A DNA stretch of 64,000 nt from Isoetes taiwanensis (lineage: Eukaryota > Streptophyta > Lycopodiopsida > Isoetales > Isoetaceae), in assembly GCA_021234155.1 (NCBI GenBank), contig JAJEKV010000002.1, positions 28,324,262 to 28,388,261 on the forward strand, read 5' to 3'. The position numbers and the translations under genes are program-made. Shown here one piece after another: positions 47,461-58,340 of the stretch (position 1 is the stretch's first letter; each line of letters begins with the position of its first letter). Below the pieces are notes generated by a model. The model searched no databases. It was not told the origin of the DNA and saw only the letters and a program-made list of their open reading frames with translations.

Positions 47461-47669
47461 GGAAGTCCACTAATCCTAATTGGCATCTGTCCCTAATTAG
47501 GATGTTCAAAAATCACTAACATACTTACTTTACTTAACTACAACACAAACAACTCAATGCGGCCGGCAACCCAACCCCCAAAATGTTATTTAGACAAAAA
47601 ATCCTCACAACGTTAGTTCATTCATGTGCATCCGAGATCTCGTGGAAAATATCAAAAAATTAATGTAGA

Positions 47670-50600
47670 GTAGCTCATGGGTTAATGTAATCGCCCGCGA
47701 TCCACATTCGCACTACTATCACCCTCCGCCCCAGGAGCGGGGCAGGTAATCGATTAATGTCCGGTACCTCTTCACCTTCACGCTCTTCTACCCCCATCCA
47801 AAGGTCCATTTCACGTTGTGTTTGGAACTGATGAAGCATTCCATCCCTCCTGCGAGCAACCATAGCTGGCAAGGGAGGCATGCGTGATTGCATGTTGAGC
47901 ATTGCATACTGGCGCTCTGGTATAATATATCCATCATTTGATGGACAGAACCTACTGCCCATCATCCAATCCAACAAACATCTCAAATGCATTTATGTCC
48001 ACACCCTAAGGCATACCAACCAACTTGGGTCGGATTTTCCGCACATACTTGACAATATCTAAAGTCTCCGCTCTTTACATCATCCCAATCGACCGTCATA
48101 TAGGTATTCGAGAGGGAGGTATGAAATACCCTGCTCCTTGAGACTCTAAGGGGATCGAGAATCTAAAACTCTTGATATTGTGCGCATATGGTCATTGTCT
48201 ATTCTCAACACCGTATTTTCCCTACCCAAAGCTGCAAGCTGATTCTTTGTGTCTAGTAATTCTGCAGCCATCTTGTCATGAGCATTTGCACGATCTTTTA
48301 AGCGCACATTTTCCTCCTCGACAAAGTGAGGTTTCACTTCTTTCATTCTCTAACCGAGCCTTCAAATCTACCTCATCTCAATAATCGCACTTTTCTTCAA
48401 CCGACGCTACCTCTAAAAGTTTTATGGCATCTTTGAAGCAAATAAGTTATAGTCACGGGCTCATCACCAAGAGCTTTCGTAATCCTCCGCAAGCTTCACT
48501 CTCTTGTCGCTACCACTGCCGCTTCCTTGTTTCCACTTTCTACCGCATAATTTACGACCTCCCCTCTCACAATCTCATAGTACACTTGCTTGGCAAATGT
48601 CTTCATCAATCGTGGTTTTTATCATTGTTCCTTTCACTTGCACCCACCTCTCCAAAGCTCTACCTCTGACCGCAGGGATCTTGCGGTCCATATGCCTTAT
48701 ACTTACCGCTTCCCCGCTTGGCCAGTCGCCAAACTGCTTTGGCGCCTAAATTGGCCTCGATATCGCCAAAATCGGCTCCATGCAATAACGCCTGGGCCCA
48801 TGTCACATGCAACTCCATGCACCTCTCAGAATTGTGACACCTTGTTTCTTGGCCACTTCGCCATTGCCCTCAACCTCAACAACTCTTTTCAAGACGCAAC
48901 TCATTCATCCTAGCATGTTCCTCTCACAGAATCAAGTTGTGCCCCAACCTCCCATTAATCAGAGGTAGGGAAGGGAATACAAACTCATCTCCTTCTCCCC
49001 GAGTTCTCAAAATGGACGGCATCTCGAAGTCGCCCTCATGTCCCGTTTCACCAACATCTTCTCCCTCACCGAGACGAACTCGTTGGTTGTTCGGACATTC
49101 TTTTGGCATGGCACTAGACAAGTTGTGCAATAGTATTCCAAAGAAATAGGCTTTTACGTTAATCGTGAAATAAACAACAACTCAATATGACTTACAAATT
49201 ATAAAAATAAAAAAAGTGCAACAAAAATAAACATAGCAATGCCAAAGATGTTTTATTAGAGTATTTTTCGCAATTGCTCAATCAATATTTTTTGGTTGCG
49301 CATAAGAGAGCTCATAAATGGCACGCTAAGCGTGACTTGGTCCAAATTTTGGTCAAGATCGTCTCAGCTACCGACCCAACTTGAGGAATCCAATCTGATT
49401 CCGTTTGGGGTCTTGTGCAATGTGTTGAGAGCAATTCCAAGTGCTCGCATGGTGTTCAAAGAGCTGGTTCGAGATCAAACTTGCGTGCCTTGTCTCAGAT
49501 TGGGGATTCTGCAAGGCTTCAAATAATCGCACATGTTTCAAACCTCCGGTTTGTTCATTGGTACCCATGGTCTCCAAGAAAGAATGCTTGCGTGCAAAAT
49601 CAGCAAGGTAATAAATAAAGTAGGCTGCCCCTAAGAGGTCAAAGTCTACCTTTGCATTCATTGCCTCCGCTCCATCTTTGTTTGGACCCCAATACAAATC
49701 ATCGTGCATGTAAGGATAGGCAAGCCTTTCATTCTCAATTGCCTTTTTGGCAGCGGCATCCATGTTTTTGTATGCCCACCGCTTCACTTCCACAGTGCTC
49801 GCCTATTAACCGTTCTTCTCCCCAAATACATATATACCAATATAAACAGTACTGGGGTCCGTGCGACCTCTCTTTTCCCAAATTCAAATGAAGCAAGACA
49901 TTGCCCGTGGTGCAAGTCCATGTGTAAATGGTGCTCTTTATGAAGCTTAAGCAAAGCCGCTTAAAAATGACATAGTTAGATCACCCACTCTTTGAGCAAC
50001 ATATAACTCTTGCTTTTTCGTTGCTCAAGCTTATGGACGTCGACCTCGACAAGAGGTTTATACCCTAGTCTCTTAAATGCATGCCCGGCAAAGTCATTAT
50101 CTCCATGATTCACAAAAAGAGATGCACAAGAACCCCATTCCAAAAAAGGGAAATATCAACCCCCGTTTACCAACCCGGTTGTACGGCCAATGCAGCGTAT
50201 GATAGACCCATGTCTAACCTGCATTTGTGATTCCCTCATGTTTTTCATCATGGCCTTTACTATCACATCAGGCCTGGCCGTACCTAACCGCACGTCATCA
50301 TTCTGAAATTTAACACAATAGGGTTCGCCTTTAAGAAAAACTAGAACCCGGATATTGCATTTGAATACTGCTCCATATGTTCCCCGAACCAATTCTGGTC
50401 TTGTTGATTATTTGAGAGTAATCCACCATTGCAAACCATATAGTCTTGGCATCCGCCCTTTTTCTTTGCTTCCCACTTTTATCGGGCCACCAGGACGCTT
50501 TGGCTCTAATAGTCTGTGCCAACACTTTCTTAACTAGGTGGGGGGGTTGATGGGTTTCCTTTCTAAGCTTTCGATTGGTCCAAGCTGTGTTCCATTCCAC

Positions 50601-51101
50601 AGCCTTATCTTTCAAAGACTCTCTCAAGCGCGGACTAGTTAGATTTGCTACTGCATGTATCATGTTTCCAGTTGTACGGGATACATTGCCATCTATCCAA
50701 GCATACCTTTCAGAATCAATCTTTTTCGTGGTTCTAGGTCTATCATTCGAGGCCCAAAAGCTCTTTTCAAAGATCTCGCATGAGACCTGAGGGAAGTCTA
50801 GCCATCCTTCTTCCATTTGTGGTAATCAACTCTAACTTCGGATGGGGTGGCAAAAGATTCGCCACAAAGCCAATTCATTAAAGCGTGTCTTAGGTTGGAC
50901 CATGGTTGTTGGGGGTCTTGATCTTTTCCTTTGCATCTTAGTAGAGGGCCTGGCCTCTACATTGATGTGGGGCTCTGCTTCTACCCTAGGTCCTTCTCTA
51001 GGGCTCATGTGAGGCTCTGCTACTTGTAGTCTAAGCCCGTCTAACTCTTGTGGATTCATAGCAACTTTAGAAGAAACTGTGTATAGATAGCGATATGCCA
51101 A
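47670..51101 (-). pseudogene. Second hAT-borne reading region, unknown
   Basis: A chain of minus-strand open blocks with protein-like composition. 50832-51101 starts MAYRYLYTVSSK and is basic. 50331-50816 reads WLDFPQVSCEIFEKSF, YAWIDGNVSRTTGNMI and DAKTIWFAMVDYSQI. 50156-50392 follows. 49368-49793 reads ERLAYPYMHDDLYWG and AYFIYYLADFARKHS. 48924-49130 is acidic, 48146-48346 is coiled-coil-like (DTKNQLAALGRE), and 47675-47992 comes last. Blocks are separated by stops and slips. No domain is recognised. Large autonomous hAT elements sometimes carry accessory genes or captured host sequence; either is possible. Confidence 0.4.
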
Positions 51102-52159
51102 TCAGAAAAAGCAAAGATCAACACCTAAGAGTCTGAGAAAAAAAAAACCGACTTTAGTGAATGTTAATAAGCCTTGAAATGGTTCATTAAGATTTTAGTA
51201 AACTACTAAGTTTCAAGCTTGACAGTTTTAGGCACTCTACTCAGTTCCAAGTTGAGGGTTATAGGCACTCTATAGTTTATCTACTGAGTTTGACAGTTCC
51301 GGTTATATGCAATGCATTTTTCTCATTCTCTTCCACAAGTTTAACTTATGATCTGATCCAGCTACTGACTCCATTGGGAAACTCCCTCACAGAGGTTGGC
51401 ATCACTCAACTCAACATATTGCATAAGACCACCTATCGAAGTCACGAATATTTAATGAAATATACGCCACTCCCTATATTAGTGATGGACTTTTCGTCAA
51501 CAACACCGTCGTAAAATAGGGTATATCTCATTAAATATTCTTCATTGACCTTCCATAAGAGTACAACACCCACCCTTTAGCACCACAAGGACCGAAGCCA
51601 ACAAGCGGCGGAGAGGGCTATACATCTAAATGGGAGGTTGACCCTAGCAATCCTCAACATCAGCAATGACACCCACCATCGGCATGGCACAATTAAATGT
51701 GGCACGCCAGTAAGGGTCAAAGTCACTTTGCCTCGACCAAGGATCACTCCAACTTCTAACCTAGCCAAGGATCACTCTCTACCTAACTACTACCGTTGTC
51801 GGCGAAAAGGTAGGCAACCAAAATTTTTTTTTCTTATTTTTATTTCTATTTCATTATTTTTTTTTTCTTTATTTCTATTGCATTTTATTTTTTTTTTTTT
51901 TTTTTTTCTTAAAAAAATCGGTCCGATTCAACCATAGGTCGAGACGCTCGCCATCGTCACGCCCCTCAATGGAGGGGGGCCAACAGCAAGGGCCTCACTA
52001 TGGAGGAACCCTAGACCTACAATTAAAAAAACAACAGAAAACTACCTAGGTTTGGCTAAAAACTAAGGGAAAATGAAAAAAAAAAGGCAAAGGGGCACAG
52101 TTGTGGAGCGGTATGCCAGTGGTTTACCTTGTTCCGCAGCGGTAAATAACGTAAACGAA

Positions 52160-52440
52160 ACGCCGGAAATATATATAGAAACCTTCGCGTAAAGCGTCTG
52201 CCTGCTTACGCTTTTTACGAACCGCCTCTTCAGCGTAGTTTAAACGTAAAGAATGGCTTTACGCTAACAAAAAAGTTTCACAGTAGTTTAACCTTTATAA
52301 ACTCGCCACGAAAATAGTTTCGCGTAGTTTAACATTAAGGCTTCGCCACGCTTAAAGCCGGGCGAGGGATTCGCGAAAGCGGGTACTTAGACTTCGCTAC
52401 GCCGAACCTGTTTTTTTCCGCATGAGTATTAAATACAAAA
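52160..52440. repeat. hAT right subterminal repeat region
   Basis: Words such as cgtagtttaac, ttcgccacg and cttcgctacgccgaacc match the left subterminal region in inverted orientation. Confidence 0.75.
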
Positions 52441-52522
52441 TACGTATTTTTCCCAAAAAATACGATTTTTGCACTTTATACGCCCTGAAAAATAGTTTCA
52501 TACGTCTGAGAACCTATCCCTG

Positions 52523-53690
52523 GTCCGCTCACAAGCCCAAGATCGCCTGAATTTTTCAAAGTTTTTGCAACATAATCTAGACTTTGTGTTTTTCGTGCAT
52601 GTAAGTTCAAATCTATTTTTGAGGTCGTTGAGCTCTCGCAGGTTATATCTTCTATTCTTCTTTTTTTTTTTTTGCAGTGTCCGGGAAGGTCTTGGATATT
52701 GCTCAGGTTGTGATATTGCTCAAACTACATTTGCAATAAATGGATAAACTTTATAAGCGTTTGTCTCTAAACTGATCAGATACTTGCTTTTTGCAGAAAT
52801 ACTTGTGGCATTTGCTTTTTAAGGACTCTTCAACAAAAGATTGCCGTGCTTCAATATTGCTCAGATCATATGCGTTGGTCCACAATCCTTTGGATCACAA
52901 GATGTTAAAGGGCCATCCTAAAAATGTCTCAAATGATGCGTGTGGGAGCCGCCAGCCAAATCGATTAAGTAGAACTTGCCAATTTTGGCATCTTAGTTGT
53001 TGACCACCCTCCAGAAGAACTGCTTTATTTATCTGTTCAGAACTTTATCCCTGCCTATGTTGTGGGAGTTGGCACAAGAACTAGTGGGTCTGTTCCTTTC
53101 AAATCTTTATCCTCTGCTTTGTGGTATGACATGTAAGATGATATGCAGATTGAAGCTCCGAATTGATGGGCTCTAGCTTGACAACCAGTTGCATGCAACT
53201 CCAATGACAGTAATGATATGCAGATTGAAGTTCCGAATTGATTGGCTCTAGCTTGACAACCAGTTGCATGCAACTCCAATGATAGTAATATTTAGTCCAC
53301 AAGATAATGCCAAACAAGTAGAGTTCGTCTTGAGATGCTCTATTCTATTCTACTCTATTCTTAAGATGATGGAGTTTCTGACCATTATGTGTACCCATAT
53401 ATTGAAATACAGGTGAGCCACCCATATCTGCATAATATTCTACTTATTTATACTGATATATACTGATATGTAACATCTTCAGGGTCTGAGCATACCAAAC
53501 ATGCCTTTCCTCATCAATATTCATGAGCCAATCATTTGGGGTATCCATGAAATTTATTTCCTGCCAATCTGGGTCAGCTAACAAACGGCCGGTCAAAAGC
53601 TGTTGCCTGGTAGTTTACCAAGATGTAGGTAGGCATGCAATAAGGACATGGTCGCACCATTTTGTTTCTCTTGTGGGTACGTTATGCATT
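52523..53690. other. Flank with a 75-bp tandem duplication
   Basis: 53140-53214 is repeated immediately at 53215-53289 (gatatgcagattgaag, ccgaattgat). A possible plus-strand exon follows a TTTTTGCAG acceptor at about 52797 (KYLWHLLFKDSSTKDCR) and has no recognised family. Confidence 0.5.
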
Positions 53691-53730
53691 ATTCTAGAAT
53701 GGGACTCGCATGAAACCAACAAACCGCCCG
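53691..53730. repeat. 40-bp flanking duplication, left copy (insertion A)
   Basis: Begins ATTCTAGAATGGGACTCGC; exact copy at 54324-54363. Confidence 0.9.
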
Positions 53731-54323
53731 GATAGATAGGCTTCTCATTCATCTCAGCAGATTTTCTACAATGGTGGATACCCACGAACAAAAGGGAAAA
53801 TCCAATTATATCATTTGGACCCCAAAAATACAATGCTAACAGTTGTTTGGTTGGTGTACCTGCCGAAAGCTTATCACCGGGATTAAAAAACCCCGCCCTT
53901 TCGGGTTTTCGAGGAAAAACCCTAGTGATAAACCTTCGGCAAGGGGCTTAGACAAACGCAAGGCAGAGAAAACGCTCCCAAAAACCCACGAATAGAGAAG
54001 TCGAAACAGATACCGCTCGCCAACCTGTACCTGCACATCACCAACACCAAAAAAACAAAACAAAACAAACCTCCCAGAGTGGAGGGGCTGATTACGCGCG
54101 TGCCACGCGACAAATATAATAAACAAAGAAGGGGGGGAGGGTAGGTTCAAAGAGAAATAGGTACTGCTGAGAGAGAAGAGGAAGCGCCGATGAGACGTCG
54201 ATGCAGAAACGCGCCTAAAATAGCGAACTCCCAACCAGAACGAGCATGCGCCGCTCGCATGCATGCAAAACATGCATGTTCGTCCCATTCTAGAATGGCG
54301 ATCCGATGTCTCGGATCGATGGG
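53731..54323 (-). mobile_element. LINE- or SINE-like insertion A
   Basis: 593 bp between exact 40-bp repeats (53691-53730 and 54324-54363). Read on the minus strand it ends in a short CTATCTATC tail, preceded by ATGAGAA as in insertion B. About 200 bp from that end it has the shared structured motif. The other end is a nested hairpin: 54282-54296 is the reverse complement of 54324-54338 (15 bp), enclosing CGATCCGA/TCGGATCG (54299-54318). The minus frame at 53836-54288 is open for 150 codons but has no recognised domain. It is probably a target-primed insertion with an unusually long target duplication. Confidence 0.55.
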
Positions 54324-54363
54324 ATTCTAGAATGGGACTCGCATGAAACCAACAAACCGCCCG
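54324..54363. repeat. 40-bp flanking duplication, right copy (insertion A)
   Basis: Exact copy of 53691-53730. Confidence 0.9.
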
Positions 54364-55924
54364 AGTACCAAAGGACTTCCTTACAAACTAGGATCGAGGA
54401 CGAAGGTCACAGGACGAAGGCTAAAGGCCGGAAAAGGACAGCATTGGAAAAGCTTGAGAAACTTGGGATGAAAGTATTATTACAGGATATTATAAACAAG
54501 AAAGCTTAGCATTGCTTATGTTTGTTGTATCATGCTAGTTCTAATTCCTCCATTTGCCCACATATGAAACAAGGAGTTGCATTTAGGAGAAAACAGACAC
54601 ACTTACTTGCACTGGAACAACGCGAAGCTTATGATAGCTTTACACCATGCTAGGATTGTATGACAACTTATGTTAAACATCAGCGGTTGAACATATCAAT
54701 GCCATGTTTGCAAGAGTAATTATGTCAAACTTAAGCCATATCAATGCCATCTTTGCAAGAGTAATTATGTCAAACTTGAGCCATACGATAGAAATTGGCA
54801 AAATTAGGTGCATTGGAATTGTAGGTAGGGGCTTATATTTCAGATTGATTGGCATTATGAATTCGAGGGGCACAACATTTATTCTCATTTGCTTACCCAG
54901 CGGTCCCAAATTACTTCATTATTTGTGAATAATGTTTGTCTTTGATACATGCATTCTTTGGAACAGAGGCAAGTGATTTAACGCTTTCAATTACTGCTTC
55001 AATATAGGTAACATAGCATTTGTAATGCATGCCACTCATTATTAAAAATAGATAGTATTGTTTATTAAAGAGAGAGATATAGAGAGTATTGAAGGAAATC
55101 TTTAGAGAAATCCAAACGAGCCTTGGGAATTTGAGCTTAAATCAATAAATTAGATCTTTCACCTTAAGTCTTCAAGGAATCTAATAAAATATTCGATAAT
55201 CTAATCGAGTGTTCATGATATCCTAGGCAATCTTGAAGCATCTTGAAGTAAATAAACGAGCCTTAGGAGGCAACTACAAATAAAGATCAAGAAATCTAAT
55301 AGAATTTTGACACAACAAAATTCCACAATTGCACAAGATACAACAATTAATATAATTTGATGCCAAGGAACCAATTTTTGCATTGTGTGGTGTCTATTTG
55401 GGGGCCAATGAGGTGGCATAGCTATGGGCTTGGGATCTACATGGGGTCATGCACGGGGCATACACAATGCCTGTAGATCGTCAGATCAAGGGGGGAAGGC
55501 AAAATCAATGGTCTAAGGGCTATTTATACCCAATGGTCTATCCTAGATGTCATACTTGAATTAACCACAAATCCCAAATCAATGGCTAAAGGTAGAATTC
55601 TTTCGATTAATCCTTGAAATCTTATATTCCTTAACCATGCAAATTGTTTTAGCTAAATACTCTGAAGGCATGTAAAACATTCATATCTAATTGTCTATCT
55701 TAAAATTAATAGTCATTAAGTTCCTGCCGGTCATTAATAGTCATTACAGTAAAAGTTTTGATGTAAATAAAAACAAGAAGAAATAGGAATCAACTGAGAG
55801 AGAAATGAATCGACAAAGGTCCAATCAGACATCATTAAAGGCCATTATTTGCATGTCTCGAAACTCGAGCCATGCAATAATACCTTTAAGAAGCAATATC
55901 TTTCCTATTTAACCTTATTTCAAT
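54364..55924. other. AT-rich non-coding
   Basis: A 48-bp unit (tatcaatgccat, gcaagagtaatta) is tandemly doubled at about 54693-54786. No gene is supported. Confidence 0.55.
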
Positions 55925-56080
55925 CCCTTCAATACCATATTTCTTTTCCTATTTCAATACCATATTTCAATACCATATTTCAATACCATAGTTCTCATAG
56001 TTCAATACCATATTTCAATACCATAGTTCTCATATTTCCCTATTTCAATACCATATTTCAATACCATAGTTCTCATACAT
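55925..56080. repeat. 13-bp tandem repeat
   Basis: TTTCAATACCATA is repeated about eight times, with gttctcata inserts. Confidence 0.85.
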
Positions 56081-56514
56081 CATTCTAAGTTCTAAGCTAT
56101 TTCATTCTAATATCATTCTAATAGCATTCTAAGCTAGTTCTCGTGATGGGATAAATATTTCGATTATTCACCTCCTCTGTTGCATAGACCCCGTGATCAA
56201 TGTGCCATGTTTACCGTGGAACGTGACCAACTCAACGTGACCAAGGCCCATGGGGGTCCATGCAAGCATATGTGGCCTCTAAATGGAACCCTAGACCTAT
56301 GTCCTCACAAAAGGTACAAAGTCGGAAAGGGATTATATAATTTGGCACAATCAATCGTAAATCTACGGATAGGGCATATAATGTATGTTAATTCGAAAAC
56401 CTGTATGGTATGGGTTTTTCTACTCCAAAAAGTCGTATACAGGGGTTTTTCTGACCCCTCGAACGCACATGCCATCTGTCCATATATAGAGGTGCACCCC
56501 CCGGGCTACAAATG
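56081..56514. other. Nothing recognised
   Basis: A 111-codon plus frame at 56180-56515 has no domain and borders the element relic. Confidence 0.4.
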
Positions 56515-56770
56515 ATGGGGGTAGCTTGTTTCGAAACACCTATTGAGGTGGCGCATGTGTAGTTCTAAAGTATGGAATAAAAGGTGGTGAAAGTCTGTTT
56601 TGTATAGGTTGTAATGGAAGGAAAGGAGGAGGCAATCTATTCCCTACTGGACTTGGTGATGGCTAGAAACGCGATGGCAATCTATTATTTGCTGGGCTGG
56701 GACTGTCATTGAAGCAACAAGGATCTTGTCGAGGTTGGAGTCGGAGAAGTCTGAGCATCAGGAGAAAACA
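56515..56770 (-). pseudogene. Relic of the DUF7869-like gene N terminus
   Basis: Nucleotide similarity to 34976-35230 along its length: gggggtagcttgtt at the start, aaggtggtg in the middle, then ctactggacttggtgat, gctgggct and gaagcaacaa in the same order. On the minus strand it again encodes NRLPPPF-like motifs. It is interrupted by stops, so it is a decayed second copy of the element found at 31816-40122. Confidence 0.7.
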
Positions 56771-57122
56771 TGCTTTAACATTTAGCTCCATCTTTTGTCA
56801 TGTGTATCCCCCCCTTCCCTCCCCCAACCTTCTCCATTTCCTTACCTCGTTTGCTATCGCCATCCCCTCCCCTGAATATACATCAATCAACATCCTCCCT
56901 TGTTTCCTGCTTGTCTGTTGTCCTCTAAAATTCTTCCCAAATGTTCCTCAATTCTTTCTTCCCCTAGCTCTGTGGTCACCACAAATTTGGATTGTTCCCC
57001 CTCTCCCCAATTTCAACAACCATCCCTTTGATCCTCCACCTGTTCAGGACATCACTAATTTGCACTAATTGTTGGACATCCGAATTTGGTTGAATATACA
57101 CTATTATTAGAAATAAACTTTT
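56771..57122. other. C/T-rich non-coding
   Basis: A plus frame to 57068 is open but composed of Pro/Phe/Ser from C/T-rich DNA; not supported as a gene. Confidence 0.45.
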
Positions 57123-57159
57123 ATTCCTAGGATGGGTCCTGAGATACAATCAAGTGGCC
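57123..57159. repeat. 37-bp flanking duplication, left copy (insertion B)
   Basis: Begins ATTCCTAGGATGGGTCCTG; exact copy at 58304-58340. Confidence 0.9.
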
Positions 57160-58303
57160 AAGTGAAGTGGTGTTCTCATTGAGCTTTGTAAAATCTTTGA
57201 GTACATATTGTACCCCTACTAGGGGGTAGAAATATGAAAAAATCTTGAAAATTGAACATGCTCCGAAACTAGACAATTTATCGAGAGCATGATGAAACTG
57301 AAGAGTACCAGATAAAAGATGATTGTTCCACCACTTGGTAAATATACAAACGTGAGAAAACTTGCGACCGCTCCTCATCGAGATGAAAAACCCCGTCCTT
57401 TCGGGTTTCCGAGGAAAACCCTAATGAGCCAACGCTCTCGCCGAATGCCACTCGCATACTAGCAAAAAATGAGTTGATGCAAACATGATGGTTTACCAAA
57501 AAAAAAAAAAAAAAAAAAAAGGACCTGCGATAGAAAGTCTAAAAATAAGAACGACCCGTTAAAAAGTTAGGAGGTTTAAGCCTGGGCACATGCGAAACTG
57601 TAATCATATAGAAAGAATATAATAGCACTCGGAGGCTCCAGAGCCACGCCGAGGAAGAAACAACAGCCGACCAATGGAGAACTGTCCGCGGAATGACCAT
57701 CGCCAGAAAAGACATCCGATTGGTGCTGCCTCGGAGGCTACAGCGCCACGCCGAGAGAAAATGAAAAAAGACGAATGCCTCGGAGGCTACAGTGCCACGC
57801 CGAGAGAAATGAAAATATAAGAAGATATGCACTTGCAAAGAACATCGAAAAGAAAACATGGGGGGTGCCAGTGGCTGCAGAGCGACCCGAGAAGTATAAA
57901 AAATAGATAGAAACTAAAGATAGTCAACCAAAGAAGGAGATGAGGGAAGCTAGATGAAAACCAAAGAAAACACGAATAACTATTGTCTCAGAGGGGACAA
58001 AGCCATGCTGGAAAAGAAATGAATAATCAAATATGTAGGTCCCAAGACCGCATTAGTGAGTAAACAAAGATAAGTAAAATCCAACTATTCGAGTATAAAG
58101 CAATAGGATCATCCAAGCCCATTACACGAAGAAGGGCAGGGAGGGCGGGAAGCTGAATAGAGCCAAAGCATGAACAATAGGAAAGCTCAAGAGAACGCCG
58201 ATAAGGAAGGAGGAGGAAAAAATGGGTATAAATAGGAGGGCATGATGATGACGTCCCCATCCAAGGAATGTCGGTTCTATTGCTATCGCAATAGAACCGT
58301 GTC
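57160..58303 (-). mobile_element. LINE- or SINE-like insertion B
   Basis: 1144 bp between exact 37-bp repeats. On the minus strand it ends in CACTTCACTT after CAATGAGAA and has the shared structured motif at about 57374-57425. The opposite end carries a perfect 12-bp hairpin, CGGTTCTATTGC/GCAATAGAACCG (58272-58299). It is flanked outside by GTCCCCATCC.AGGAAT, an imperfect reverse complement of the flanking repeat. It contains a poly-A run at about 57499-57520 and the CCGAG hairpin repeats. Same architecture as insertion A, so one family. Confidence 0.55.
57630..58015. repeat. Recurring CTCGG...CCGAG hairpin units
   Basis: CTCGGAGGCTACAG then GCCACGCCGAG occurs at about 57730 and 57779, with variants near 57632, 57866 and 57988. 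Each can fold with CTCGG pairing CCGAG. Intervening DNA is purine-rich on the plus strand. Confidence 0.7.
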
Positions 58304-58340
58304 ATTCCTAGGATGGGTCCTGAGATACAATCAAGTGGCC
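58304..58340. repeat. 37-bp flanking duplication, right copy (insertion B)
   Basis: Exact copy of 57123-57159. Confidence 0.9.

Larger units (their letters stand above)
41903..52522 (+). mobile_element. hAT DNA transposon, ~10.6 kb
   Basis: The ends share an inverted repeat: GAGGATAGGTTC (41904-41915) and GAACCTATCCCTG (52510-52522). The latter, read inward, is CAGGGATAGGTTCTCAGAC, a typical hAT CAGGG start. Flanks are TCCTGCTC on the left (41896-41903) and GTCCGCTC on the right (52523-52530). They become the same 8-bp duplication if CTG was miswritten as CG, a change seen repeatedly elsewhere in the window. Both subterminal regions are full of GGCGTGGCGAA/TTCGCCACGCC words. It contains a hAT transposase (42757-45089) and a second, unknown minus-strand reading region. 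Confidence 0.7.

Noticed and set aside
54324-54363. Plain Helitron insertion
   Set aside because: Hairpin plus CTAG fits, but Helitrons make no target duplication, whereas 37-40 bp exact repeats flank both insertions. Kept only as an alternative in the findings.
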